Below are positions 55,342 through 63,422 of a DNA stretch of 64,000 nucleotides, in pieces (within the stretch, counting starts at the first letter, position 1; the number at the start of each line of letters is the position of its first letter). Where the stretch lies: assembly GCF_001513965.1 (NCBI RefSeq), contig NZ_KQ948037.1, positions 82,293 to 146,292 of the forward strand. The letters run 5' to 3'. This stretch comes from Streptomyces cellostaticus (GTDB lineage Bacteria > Actinomycetota > Actinomycetes > Streptomycetales > Streptomycetaceae). The position numbers and the translations under genes are program-made. Below the pieces are notes generated by a model, which was given only the letters and a program-made list of their open reading frames with translations, did no database searches and had not been told where the DNA came from.

Positions 55342-55752
55342 TCAGCGCGCCCCGGCGCCCAGGCGTGCGGCGAGTTCGCGGACCGCCGGGACGTCCTGGT
55401 CGAGCCAGGGCACCTCCCAGAGCCGGTCGGGGGTGAGCCAGCGCAGGTCGTCGTGGTCCTGGAGGGGCCGGGGAGCGGCGGAACCGGGGCGCAGGCGGGC
55501 GGTCCACACGTGCAGGACGTACGGGGATCTCAGCGGCCACTCCCCCGGCACGCGCTCGACCGGCTCGGCGTCGATGCCGAGTTCCTCGCGCAGTTCACGC
55601 ACCAGGGCGTCCTCGGGCCGCTCTCCGGTCTCGACCTTGCCGCCGGGCAGCTCCCAGCGCCCGGCCAGTTCGGGAGGCGCACTGCGACGAGCGGCGAGCA
55701 GTCGGCCGGCGTCGAGCAGGGCGGCTCCCACCACCACGATCCGTTCGGTCAT
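55342..55752 (-). CDS. Nudix hydrolase (MutT-like)
   Basis: 136 residues from ATG 55752. Nudix box GGKVETGERPEDALVRELREELGI matches GX5EX7REUXEEXGU exactly. N-terminal VVVGAALLDAGRLLAARRS and C-terminal LRWLTPDRLWEVPWLDQDVPAV are typical of 8-oxo-dGTP/(d)CTP pyrophosphatases of the MutT branch. Cytosolic nucleotide sanitation is likely. Confidence 0.92.
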   Translation of the reverse strand: MTERIVVVGAALLDAGRLLAARRSAPPELAGRWELPGGKVETGERPEDALVRELREELGIDAEPVERVPGEWPLRSPYVLHVWTARLRPGSAAPRPLQDHDDLRWLTPDRLWEVPWLDQDVPAVRELAARLGAGAR

Positions 55753-55815
55753 GGAGCGGAGCCTACGGGAGCACACAGAGGGTCAGTTCCGGGCGCCGCC
55801 GTCCCCGTTTGCCGG

Positions 55816-56007
55816 TCAGTTCTGGGCGCCGTCCCCGTTCTGGCCTATGCGCTCGACCCAGTAGAGCTGCTTGTGGCCGCGGTCATCGAAACTGTCGGCG
55901 ATCTTCTGGGCCTCGGCCCGGGTCGCGTACCGCCCCACACGGTAGCGATTGCCGTTGTCGTCCTGCCGTATGACGATCCAGGGCAGGGAGACCGTGCCCT
56001 CACTCAT
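55816..56007 (-). CDS. Small SPOR-like protein
   Basis: 63 residues from ATG 56007 with a GGTGGGGG ribosome site close upstream. LPWIVIRQDDNGNRYRVGRYATRAEAQKIADSF has the beta-alpha-beta pattern of SPOR/sporulation-related domains. No signal peptide. It is short for a peptidoglycan-binding SPOR domain and may have another role. Confidence 0.8.
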   Translation of the reverse strand: MSEGTVSLPWIVIRQDDNGNRYRVGRYATRAEAQKIADSFDDRGHKQLYWVERIGQNGDGAQN

Positions 56008-56379
56008 CGCCCCCACCGTTCCTTCTCGCACTGCCCCGCCCTCCCCCACTCTCGGCAGCGTTCGCGCAGGGAAACCCCTGTCCCGTCCCAGGCCCCCGCC
56101 CTGCCCCGCCTAAGGAAACCGCAATCCGCATATGCCCGAGCGTACGCCCTACCTTCACGCAGCGAATACGCCTTTTCACAAAGAGGTACGCAACCAGCCA
56201 GAACACAGGGGGCGCACGATGCCGAACGCGCCGCCCGCCCCGCCGGTGTCGTGCGTCGGGGGCATACCGGACGGACCCTTGGCCACCTGGGAAAACGGCC
56301 GGATTGCGGCGGATCGCCAGGGCCGGGACATGGGGTGTACGACGGGGGCACACACCCGAGGGGCGTGCCGGGGTGTGCG
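56008..56379. other. 372-nt gap without a recognisable gene
   Basis: Short open frames exist on both strands but have no start context or recognisable domains. An AT-richer patch at 56150-56205 could hold the promoter of the SPOR-like gene on the minus strand. Confidence 0.5.
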
Positions 56380-57132
56380 CTACTTCACGGGCAGGTGGTA
56401 CGAGACCCGGTAGCGATCGGCCGGGATCACGACGTCCGCGGTCTCCACGGGGCGGCCCGAGGCGAAGTAGGTGCGCTGGACGACCACGACCACATGGCCG
56501 GGGACGCCGCCCAGGACGTGCAGCTCCTCGGCCAGGCCGGGGCGGGCGCCGACCTCCTCGGTGACGTTGTCCACGATGACGTCGATGGCCCGCATGCGCT
56601 CGACGACCCCCATGCCGCCGAGCGGTCCCTCCTCGGGCAGCATCACGGGGGTGCGGCCGGTGACGGCGAGGGGTTCCCAGGAGGTGGAGAGCATCATCGG
56701 CTCCCCGGCCTCCCGGAACAGGTACTTGGTGCGCATGACCCGGTCGCCGGGCTTCACGGCGAGCCGCTCGGCGATGGCGATCCCGGCCTCGGCCTGCTCG
56801 CTGCTGGACTCCCAGCTGCCGCGCACCGAGGCGTCGGCCTGCTCCTGCCGGAAGGGCGTGGCACCCGCGGCCGGACGGAACCCTGAGCGGGCCACCCGTT
56901 TGGGCACCGGCCGCTCGCGCACATACGTCCCCGAGCCGGAGCGGCCCTCGACCAGCCCCTCGGCCATCAGCACCTTGCGGGCCTCCAGCGCGACCGTGTC
57001 CGAGACGCCGTACTCCTCGCGGATGCGGGCCTGGGAGGGGAGCCGGGTGTGGGGAGGCAGTGAACCGTCGACGATCTTCTTGCGGAGATCACCCGCGACG
57101 CGCAGGTACGCCGGCTGCTCACCGAAAGTCAC
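56380..57132 (-). CDS. GntR-family regulator with UTRA domain (HutC type)
   Basis: 250 residues from GTG 57132 with GGGAG 6 nt upstream. The winged HTH (about 8-75) reads VAGDLRKKIVDGSLPPHTRLPSQARIREEYGVSDTVALEARKVLMAEGLVEGRSGSGTYV. The UTRA effector domain (about 100-245) includes MRTKYLFREAGEPMMLSTSWEP. It has no linked metabolic gene, so its ligand is unknown. Confidence 0.93.
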   Translation of the reverse strand: MTFGEQPAYLRVAGDLRKKIVDGSLPPHTRLPSQARIREEYGVSDTVALEARKVLMAEGLVEGRSGSGTYVRERPVPKRVARSGFRPAAGATPFRQEQADASVRGSWESSSEQAEAGIAIAERLAVKPGDRVMRTKYLFREAGEPMMLSTSWEPLAVTGRTPVMLPEEGPLGGMGVVERMRAIDVIVDNVTEEVGARPGLAEELHVLGGVPGHVVVVVQRTYFASGRPVETADVVIPADRYRVSYHLPVK

Positions 57133-57278
57133 TGGCCACTCCCATCAGGTTGTACAGACAGCAACAGCGTGGCAACCGTGGGTTGTGCCATGCAAGTAAA
57201 GGCCAGAGAATCACTCGATGTGATGACAAGTGGCGGTGGAGGGCTTTACCCAGGCACTTTCTCCCGGTATGGCCGCGA

Positions 57279-58517
57279 TCACACCTCCAGGCGATCACCG
57301 CCGCCATCGCCGCTGCCGCCGTCGCCACCGCCGTTACCGCTGCCACCCCTGTCACCGCTGCCACCGCTGTCACGGGAGGGCGGGGTGGTCTCCAGTCCCA
57401 GGGCCTTCCGCGCGTTGACCCCCTCCTTGGGGTCGAGCCAGTCGAGGCCGACGCCGTAGTACTGGTAGAAGACGTCCGCGTCCTTCGCTTTCGCGGCCTT
57501 CACCCAGTCCTTTCGCGCCACGTCCAGGTCTGCCGCCAGGATGGCCACCGGCTCGCGCGCACCGGCGGGCCACCGGTGCCCGCGCAGCATCCGGGCCTGC
57601 TCGGCCAGCGCGGCCGACACCCGGCCCGCCCAGGCCTTGTGCCCCGGCAGGTCGTCCTCGACGTACTTCGCGTCGGGGGCGGACTCCAGGGCCGCGTTGA
57701 GGACGTGCGCGGCCTTCAGATAGGCGACCTGGTCGGCGTCGAGGACGGTCTGGTCGTTGCGCAGCGAACCGGTCAGGTTCCCGCCCTCGGCCGCGCTGCC
57801 GAACACGCAGGTGACCTCCCGGTCGCCGGCCGACCAGCTGTCCTCGGTGGGCGTGAGGTAGTAGACGTCGACGTCGTCGGGGACGGCCCAGGCGTCCATC
57901 GCGTAGCTGTCCTGGAGGCCGTAGCAGCGCTTGTCGGCGGTGCCGGTCACCGAGTCGTCGCCGGGGTAGCCCCCGCCCGTCAGCCGGAACGAGGCGAACA
58001 CCTCGCCGTCGTGCTCGCCGGTGCACGGCACCGTGTCGACGTCGTAGGTCTCGCCGCTCAGGTCACCGGCGGGCGCGTTGAAGCACTCCCCCTTGGCCAG
58101 CGAGATGCTCGCGCCGTCGCGCGCGCCGTCCTTGAACCCGTCCCAGAAGTCGGACCCGCCGCCCGTGGCGAGTACCAGCGCCCACAGCGCGAGCCCGATC
58201 CCGGACAGCACCGACCCGCCGACCGCCAGCCCTTTGCCGCGCTCGCCCCGCCGCCGGATCTGCCCCAGCGCGATCAGCCCGAGCACCAGCCCGGCTCCGG
58301 GTATGCAGCACAGCACGCCCAGCACGAGGGAGGTGACGGCGAGTCCGTTGACGGGCGCCGGCCGGTTGTAGGGGCTGTAGCCCTGCGCCCATGGCTGGTA
58401 CGGCCCGTAGGGGTTCTGCGGGCCCTGGGGGTACGACGGCGGTCCGTACGGCCCCTGCTGGGGTGGCTGATACGGCCCTTCTGGCTGGTGGGGGCCGGGG
58501 GGCGGAGGTATGGACAC
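57279..58517 (-). CDS. DUF4190 / septum-formation-family membrane protein
   Basis: 412 residues from GTG 58517, AGGAG about 10 nt upstream. A Pro/Tyr/Gln-rich N-terminus (GPYQPPQQGPYGPPSYPQ), then two helices (about 58-82 and 98-117: DUF4190), then an extracytoplasmic domain with conserved cysteines (GECFNAP, TVPCTGEHDGEVF, DKRCYGL, EVTCVFG) of the septum-formation family. The Gly/Ser/Asp-rich tail (about 380-410) comes from a run of imperfect 9- to 12-nt repeats at 57287-57380. Role unproven. Confidence 0.85.
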   Translation of the reverse strand: MSIPPPPGPHQPEGPYQPPQQGPYGPPSYPQGPQNPYGPYQPWAQGYSPYNRPAPVNGLAVTSLVLGVLCCIPGAGLVLGLIALGQIRRRGERGKGLAVGGSVLSGIGLALWALVLATGGGSDFWDGFKDGARDGASISLAKGECFNAPAGDLSGETYDVDTVPCTGEHDGEVFASFRLTGGGYPGDDSVTGTADKRCYGLQDSYAMDAWAVPDDVDVYYLTPTEDSWSAGDREVTCVFGSAAEGGNLTGSLRNDQTVLDADQVAYLKAAHVLNAALESAPDAKYVEDDLPGHKAWAGRVSAALAEQARMLRGHRWPAGAREPVAILAADLDVARKDWVKAAKAKDADVFYQYYGVGLDWLDPKEGVNARKALGLETTPPSRDSGGSGDRGGSGNGGGDGGSGDGGGDRLEV

Positions 58518-58627
58518 CGGTACCGTGCTCCTGGGTAGGGCGGCTGCAGCGCAGGACGGGCGAGGGCGCGGCTGCTGGACTGACGTACGACTGGCCGCAT
58601 GGTAAGCGGGGCACGAGTGGGGGCGGA

Positions 58628-59851
58628 ATGAGGGTGCAACACCGGGCGGGAAGCGGGGTGGACAGCGCCACCGTACGGGTGGTGAACGGGCTCACCGCGC
58701 GATGGGCGGCGCAGACGGCCCCGGACGGCACGGCCTTCTCGGCGGCCGGGGTCTGGCCCCTGCTGGCCTTCCTGGCCGACGGCGCGACGGGTGCCGCGCG
58801 GGCGGAGCTGGCCGAGGCGCTCGGCGTGCCCGCGGATCAGGCGGCCACCGCCGCACGGGAGTTGCTGTCCGCGCTGGAGTCGGTCTCGGGCCTGGACGCG
58901 GCGCTCGGCCTGTGGACGCATCACACGCTGCAACTGCAGGAGGAATGGCGGGCCGGACTGCCGGCCCGGACGCACGGGGTGTTCGGCGACGACCTCGTCA
59001 CCGCGCAGGAGCGGCTGGACGCCTGGGCGGCCGAGCGGACCGGCGGACTCGTGGAGCGCATGCCGGTGACGCTGACGCGGGACGCGCGGATGGTGCTGGC
59101 CGGCGCCCTCGCCCTGCGCACGGACTGGCGGCAGCCGTTCACCGAGACGATGCTGCGCCCCGAGGCCGGGCCCTGGCAGGGCCGTTCGCTGCTCGGACTG
59201 CACCGCAGGAGCGTACGGCCGGACCGGGTCGGCGTGACGAGTACGCCGGACGGCTTCGTCACCGCACTGACGGTGCCCGGCGACAACGGGATCGATGTCC
59301 ATCTGGTGCTGGGCGAGGAGCGGATGACGCCCGGTCAGGTGCTCGGCGCCGGGGTCGGGGTCGTGGAGCGCGCGCTCGCGGTCACCGGGGGCGGCGGGCT
59401 TCCGTTCGGGCACGTCGGCCCCGGCCTGCATGTGGAACAGCAGCCCGCCACCGCGCCGGAGCCGATCGCGCTGGACGTGCGGACGGTGGCGTACGAGGTG
59501 CGGGCCGACCACGACCTGCTGGCGCTGCCCGGCCTCTTCGGGCTCACCACGGCCCAGGACGTCCGCCAGGCCCACTTCCCCGGCGTCAGCGCCTTCCCGC
59601 TCGCCGTCGGCGCGGCCCGCCAGTCCGCCCTCGCCCGGTTCGGCGCGCTCGGCTTCCGGGCGGCGGCGGTGACGGCGGTCATGCCGGTGGCGGCCGGCGC
59701 CGTCCCGCAGTACCGCTACGAGACCACGGTCGTCCGCGTGGCCTTCGACCGCCCCTTCGGCTTCCTCGCGGTCGACCGCGAGTCCCGGCTGGTGCTGGTG
59801 GCGGGCTGGGTGACGGACCCGGCGCCGTATCCCGCCATGCCGTCATGGTGA
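58628..59851 (+). CDS. Serpin-family protein
   Basis: 407 residues from ATG 58628 (GGGGGCGG upstream). Serpin features: FSAAGVWPLLAFLADGATGAARAELAEALGV (helix B/C region), LALRTDWRQPFTETMLR, a hinge-like FRAAAVTAVMPVAAG, and the C-terminal signature VAFDRPFGFLAVDRESRLVLVAGWVTDP. No signal peptide, so it would act in the cytosol or be released otherwise. The reactive-centre region GAVPQYRY is short and the P1 residue cannot be assigned confidently. Bacterial serpins are uncommon outside certain actinobacteria. Confidence 0.85.
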   Translation: MRVQHRAGSGVDSATVRVVNGLTARWAAQTAPDGTAFSAAGVWPLLAFLADGATGAARAELAEALGVPADQAATAARELLSALESVSGLDAALGLWTHHTLQLQEEWRAGLPARTHGVFGDDLVTAQERLDAWAAERTGGLVERMPVTLTRDARMVLAGALALRTDWRQPFTETMLRPEAGPWQGRSLLGLHRRSVRPDRVGVTSTPDGFVTALTVPGDNGIDVHLVLGEERMTPGQVLGAGVGVVERALAVTGGGGLPFGHVGPGLHVEQQPATAPEPIALDVRTVAYEVRADHDLLALPGLFGLTTAQDVRQAHFPGVSAFPLAVGAARQSALARFGALGFRAAAVTAVMPVAAGAVPQYRYETTVVRVAFDRPFGFLAVDRESRLVLVAGWVTDPAPYPAMPSW

Positions 59852-60298
59852 GAGGCGCTGTTCCTCCAGCACGGTGACACAGCGGGCGAGCAGCCCGGTC
59901 AGGGTGTCGCGCTCCTCGGCGGTGAACTCGTCGGCCAGAGCGCGCTCGACGCGTACGGCACGGGCGTCGGCGTCGGCGAGGACGGCGTGGCCCTCGTCCG
60001 TGAGGCGGGTCTCCAGGACGTTCCTGTGCCACTCGTGCGCGGTGCGGGCGATGAGGTCGCGGTCCTGGAGGTTCTTCAGGACCGTGTTCATCGTGGGCGG
60101 GGTGACCCCGCACAGCCGGGCCAGGGCAGCCGCCGAGATGCCGGGGTTGTCGGCGAGGTGGAGCAGGGCGCCGTACTGCGCGACCGTCAGGCCCGCCGGC
60201 TTCAGGACCGCGGTCTTGGTCGCGTTGAGGGCCTGCTCGGCCCGCTTGAGGTGGGAGCCGAGGCGCTCGGAGGCGGGCATGGAGGTCACCCGGCCCAC
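59843..60298 (-). CDS. MarR-family transcriptional regulator
   Basis: 151 residues from GTG 60298; ATG 60280 is a reasonable alternative. The winged HTH (about 35-100) includes GALLHLADNPGISAAALARLCGVTPPTMNTVLKNLQDRDLIAR. C-terminal helices mediate dimerisation. It is divergent from the SMP-30-like gene, with two palindromes in the gap, so it probably represses both. Confidence 0.92.
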   Translation of the reverse strand: MGRVTSMPASERLGSHLKRAEQALNATKTAVLKPAGLTVAQYGALLHLADNPGISAAALARLCGVTPPTMNTVLKNLQDRDLIARTAHEWHRNVLETRLTDEGHAVLADADARAVRVERALADEFTAEERDTLTGLLARCVTVLEEQRLSP

Positions 60299-60316
60299 AT
60301 TAATGCCTTGGCAGTG

Positions 60317-60337
60317 ATTAGAGTTCTAATCTAGATT
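60317..60337. promoter_or_regulatory. MarR operator palindromes
   Basis: ATTAGAGTTCTAAT (arms ATTAGA/TCTAAT, 60317-60330) overlaps the perfect palindrome AATCTAGATT (60328-60337), in the 82-nt gap between the divergent marR and SMP-30-like genes. AT-rich and about 20 nt from the marR start: a likely autoregulatory operator. Confidence 0.75.
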
Positions 60338-60380
60338 CGCACCTGTCATGCAATGAGCAGCCGAACCGAGAGGCACTGCC

Positions 60381-61367
60381 GTGTCCCGTTCGATCCACCG
60401 CCGTACCTTCCTGACCGGCACGGCCGCCGCCCTGGCCGTCGCCGCCACCGCCCCCCTGGCAAGCGCGGCCACCGGCCCCCGCATCGCCACGGCCTTCACC
60501 CTCCCCGGCGACCGCGCCTACCCGGAAGGCATCGCCCTCGACGCAGGGACGGGGGACGCGTACGTCGGCTCGTACACGACCGGCGCCGTCTACCGCGCCG
60601 CCGCCGGAAGCCGCACGGCGGAGGTCTTCCTCCCGACGGGCACGGACGGCCGTACGACGGCGAACGGGCTGAAGGTCGACCGGGCGGGCCGCCTGTGGGT
60701 CATCGACTCGACCGCCGGGATCGACGTCTACGACCTGCGCGACCGCTCTCTCGTCGCCCGCTTCGAGGTCCCGGCAGGCGACCCGCGCTTCGTGAACGAC
60801 CTCGTGATCACCGCAGACGGCACGGCCTACGCCACCGACAGCGTGCGGCCGGTGGTCTACCGCGTCACCCCGGACGAGGTGACCCGCGCCCGCGGCGGCC
60901 GCGCACCGCTCACCGCGCACTACGACCTGACCGGCGCCCTGCCCCCGTCCTCGTCCGGCGCATACGCCCTCAACGGCATCGCCGCGGACCCCACCGGAGC
61001 CCTGCTGTTCGTCGTCGACATGACGGGCGGCGGCCTCTACCGCGTACACACCGCCACCGGCTCCATACGCCAAGTCACCCTGTACGGCGGCGACTTGACC
61101 CACGGCGACGGCCTGGAACTGCGCCACCGCACCCTGTGGGCCGCGCACAACGCCAGCAACACCCTCACCCGCTGGCACCTGTCCCCGACCGGCACCACGG
61201 CCCGCCTCCACAGCCGCCTGACCGACCCCGCACTCCAGATCCCGACCACCCTGGCCCACACCCCCCAGGGCCTCCTGGTCGTCCGCTCCCAGTTCGACAA
61301 GGGCGGCCCCATGGGCCCGGGCACACCGGAGACGCCGTTCACGGTGGCGCGGGTGACGGGGCTCTGA
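60381..61367 (+). CDS. Tat-exported SMP-30/gluconolactonase-like beta-propeller protein
   Basis: 328 residues from GTG. The signal peptide has the Tat motif HRRTFLTG and a cleavage site near ASAATG. The mature protein repeats propeller blades (YPEGIALDAGTGDAYVGSYTTGAVYR; ANGLKVDRAGRLWVIDS; NDLVITADGTAYATDS; NGIAADPTGALLFVVD; HGDGLEL). Relatives are often mis-annotated as superoxide dismutase. Likely an extracellular lactonase or ligand-binding protein controlled by the divergent MarR regulator. Confidence 0.85.
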   Translation: MSRSIHRRTFLTGTAAALAVAATAPLASAATGPRIATAFTLPGDRAYPEGIALDAGTGDAYVGSYTTGAVYRAAAGSRTAEVFLPTGTDGRTTANGLKVDRAGRLWVIDSTAGIDVYDLRDRSLVARFEVPAGDPRFVNDLVITADGTAYATDSVRPVVYRVTPDEVTRARGGRAPLTAHYDLTGALPPSSSGAYALNGIAADPTGALLFVVDMTGGGLYRVHTATGSIRQVTLYGGDLTHGDGLELRHRTLWAAHNASNTLTRWHLSPTGTTARLHSRLTDPALQIPTTLAHTPQGLLVVRSQFDKGGPMGPGTPETPFTVARVTGL

Positions 61368-61428
61368 CGCGGGTCGCACCGTCGACGATCTCGCAGCCCG
61401 GGCCTCGCCGAGTCGCTACGGTTGAGCC

Positions 61429-62010
61429 ATGGCCGCACTGCCCGACTGGATGCGCCCGCCGCGCGCGGAAGGCTGGTTCGCGGAGGACCTGGACCGCCTC
61501 CCCGAGGCACCTCGCCACACCGAGCTGATCGACGGAGCTCTTGTCTTCATGATGTCGCCCCAGCGGGCCTGGCATGGCCGCCTCGTCACATCCCTCACCA
61601 CAACGCTCATGGCCACCGCACCTCCCGGCTTCGAGATCGAACGGGAGATGACGATCCGCCTCGACGAGCGCAACCGCCCAGAGCCGAATCTGCTCGTGAC
61701 GACCGCCCCCTACGACCCGGACCGCACGTGGTACGCGCCCGAGGAGGTCCGGCTCGTCATCGAGGTCGTCTCACCTGAGTCCGCGCACCGGGACCGCACG
61801 GTGAAGCTGCGCAAGTACGCCGAGGCCAAGATCCCGCACTACTGGTGCATCGAGGAAGAGGACCGCGCTCCTGTCGTGCACGTCTACGAACTCGACGAAC
61901 CGACGGGCACCTACGCACCCGCCGGCATCTTCCGGGGCACCTTGCAGCGCCCGGTGCCCTTCGAGATCAGCCTCGACCTGGACAAGCTGATCCCGCCGCG
62001 GAGCAGGTGA
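61429..62010 (+). CDS. Uma2-family (DUF820) nuclease-fold protein
   Basis: 193 residues. The PD-(D/E)XK-like core shows ELIDGALVFM, RPEPNLLV, RLVIEVVSPESAHRDRTVKLRKYAEAKIPHYWCIEEE. E112 and K126/K129 are in place, but the position normally occupied by Asp (EPD) is N87. Uma2 genes are numerous in Streptomyces with unknown function. It is followed by a hairpin terminator. Confidence 0.85.
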   Translation: MAALPDWMRPPRAEGWFAEDLDRLPEAPRHTELIDGALVFMMSPQRAWHGRLVTSLTTTLMATAPPGFEIEREMTIRLDERNRPEPNLLVTTAPYDPDRTWYAPEEVRLVIEVVSPESAHRDRTVKLRKYAEAKIPHYWCIEEEDRAPVVHVYELDEPTGTYAPAGIFRGTLQRPVPFEISLDLDKLIPPRSR

Positions 62011-62024
62011 GCACAGGAACACGG

Positions 62025-62056
62025 AAGGGGTCGGGCTCAGCAGGGCCCGACCCCTT
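62025..62056 (+). terminator. Uma2 gene terminator hairpin
   Basis: An 11-bp perfect stem (62025-62035 with 62046-62056) and a 10-nt loop, 15 nt after the Uma2 stop. Confidence 0.75.
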
Positions 62057-62073
62057 TCGACCTGGGCGGTCAC

Positions 62074-62087
62074 ACGTTGAAGCGGAA
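62074..62087 (-). repeat. FRFNV-tail repeat, copy A
   Basis: acgttgaagcggaa; on the minus strand it reads a C-terminal AFRFNV-stop. Copy B lies at 63333-63346. Similarity extends about 40 nt (both end gacctgcgg). Probably two remnants of the same gene tail. Confidence 0.55.
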
Positions 62088-62180
62088 TGCCTGAGCCCCA
62101 GCCCTGACCTGCGGCGGAGCCGCACGCAACGCCCTGACCAGGCATTTCCCCGTTGGCGCGCGTTGGGTACCGACGGTCGC

Positions 62181-62606
62181 TTACGGGTGTCCTGCGGACT
62201 CTTTGCGGACCGCTCCCAGCCGCGCCCGCTCCTCCTCGACGATCTGGCGGGCCATCGCCGTGTCCGAAACGTCGACCGCGTCTGACGTCGACCTCGGCGA
62301 CACGCACTGCGGCGTGCGTACGCGTCGAACAGTCGGGTCTTGTTCTTGAGCATCTCCACCATCCGCTCGTCCACCCTGCGGGTGGTGAGCAGCCGGACAC
62401 CCGGACCGAACGTCCGACCCTCGGTGACCTCCTTCAACCGGGCCACTGGGATGGCGTCCAGCACCGGTTCCGCCGGCCGTATCGCAGATCGGCTCCAGCG
62501 CCGCCCGAGCCGCCACGACAGCCCGCTCGTGGTCACCGGCCACCGCCTGCGCCGCCTCGTACAGCCACCCTCCCTCGGCAACCGCCTCCCGCTCGCTGCG
62601 CCCCAT
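62181..62606 (-). pseudogene. Decayed SNF2/helicase-like C-terminal remnant
   Basis: Coding similarity jumps between two minus frames: an Ala-rich helix (REAVAEGGWLYEAAQAVAGD), then VARLKEVTEGRTFGPGVR and DERMVEMLKNKTRLFDAYAR in the other frame, then VSDTAMARQIVEEERARLGAVRKE back in the first. The last two blocks resemble the end of SNF2-type helicases (VTEG..ER..EML..K..LFD.YAR...VVEEE..RLG). At least two frameshifts; no usable start. The assignment is by eye and tentative. Confidence 0.5.
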
Positions 62607-62684
62607 CCCGCCCCGGCCTCTCTCGCTATGTCCCCGCGTACTGCCACCGCCGACCCCCCGGCACCGACCGGGGCCCGAAGGCGT

Positions 62685-62694
62685 TGTGTACACA
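62685..62694. promoter_or_regulatory. Toxin-antitoxin operator palindrome (TGTACA core)
   Basis: TGTGTACACA, a perfect 10-bp palindrome 24 nt upstream of the antitoxin ATG. TGTACA is the known core bound by YefM-type antitoxins, so autoregulation is likely. Confidence 0.7.
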
Positions 62695-62718
62695 TGGCAC
62701 ACTCGGTACCCTTGAGGC

Positions 62719-62988
62719 ATGACTCAGCCGCTGCCCATAGAGTCCATCCGCGACGTACGCGCCCACTTGGCCGAGGTCGTCGAACGGGCCGACCGCGACG
62801 ACGTGCCCACTGTCATCACCCGTCGCGGCAAGCAGGTCGCCGCCGTGGTCTCGATCGAGGTGCTGCGCAAGTACCAGGAGTGGGAAGAGCGCGAGATCAA
62901 CCGCATCATCGACGAGCGCATGGCGAGCACGGCCGCCGGCGTCCCGATCGAGGACGTGATGAGGGAGACGCTGGCACGCAGTGAGTGA
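62719..62988 (+). CDS. Type II antitoxin, Phd/YefM family
   Basis: 89 residues. The N-terminal DNA-binding half is IESIRDVRAHLAEVVERADRDDVPTVITRRGKQVAAVVSIEVL, and the acidic/helical C-terminus would bind the toxin. It overlaps the toxin gene by 8 nt. It neutralises the downstream RelE-type toxin and should repress its own promoter through the palindrome just upstream. Confidence 0.9.
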   Translation: MTQPLPIESIRDVRAHLAEVVERADRDDVPTVITRRGKQVAAVVSIEVLRKYQEWEEREINRIIDERMASTAAGVPIEDVMRETLARSE

Positions 62989-63289
62989 CTACCGCACGGT
63001 ATTCCGGCCCGAGGCCCAGGCCGAGCTGCGCAAGATCCCGCGTGACATGGCGCTTCGCATCCTGGCCAAACTGACAGAGCTGGAGAGCGACCCCTTCGGC
63101 TTCAACACCACCGGACTCGTATCCCAGCCGGAGCGCCGCCGCCTACGGGTCGGCGACTACCGTGTCGTCTACACGATCGACAACGGGGAGCTGGTGGTGT
63201 GGGTCGTACACGTCGGACACCGCTCCACGGTCTACGACACGCAGCCGCTCCAGGTTCTGCGGACCACGGCGGACAGCACAACGGCCTGA
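62981..63289 (+). CDS. Type II toxin, RelE/ParE family
   Basis: 102 residues from GTG, 8-nt overlap with the antitoxin. RTVFRPEAQAELRKIPRDMALRILAKLTELESDPFG...RRLRVGDYRVVYTIDNGELVVWVVHVGHRSTVY has the RelE fold order, with the R-rich RRRLRVGDYRVVY catalytic strand. A ribosome-dependent mRNase is likely, though ParE-type gyrase poisoning cannot be excluded. Confidence 0.9.
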   Translation: MSDYRTVFRPEAQAELRKIPRDMALRILAKLTELESDPFGFNTTGLVSQPERRRLRVGDYRVVYTIDNGELVVWVVHVGHRSTVYDTQPLQVLRTTADSTTA

Positions 63290-63318
63290 CCCGCTTTCTC
63301 GCAGGTCAGGCCGTTTTT
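63281..63318 (+). terminator. Intrinsic terminator of the RelE-type module
   Basis: An 11-bp perfect stem (63281-63291 with 63304-63314) that includes the toxin stop codon, followed by TTTTT. Confidence 0.9.
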
Positions 63319-63332
63319 CCACGTCCCATCAG

Positions 63333-63346
63333 ACGTTGAAGCGGAA
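63333..63346 (-). repeat. FRFNV-tail repeat, copy B
   Basis: Same 14 nt as 62074-62087. On the minus strand it reads ALRSTFRFNV-stop. Located between the two toxin-antitoxin modules. Confidence 0.55.
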
Positions 63347-63422
63347 CGTCGAGCGCAGAGCTGCGACCTGCGGAAACGTCGTTTCGGAGGGGCCTTTCCC
63401 AGCACCGTCCCAGCACGGGCAG

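Noticed and set aside
57287..57380. Short-period repeats that could suggest a CRISPR or satellite
   Set aside because: They are imperfect 9- to 12-nt units in frame within a coding tail (Gly/Ser/Asp-rich), with no spacers.
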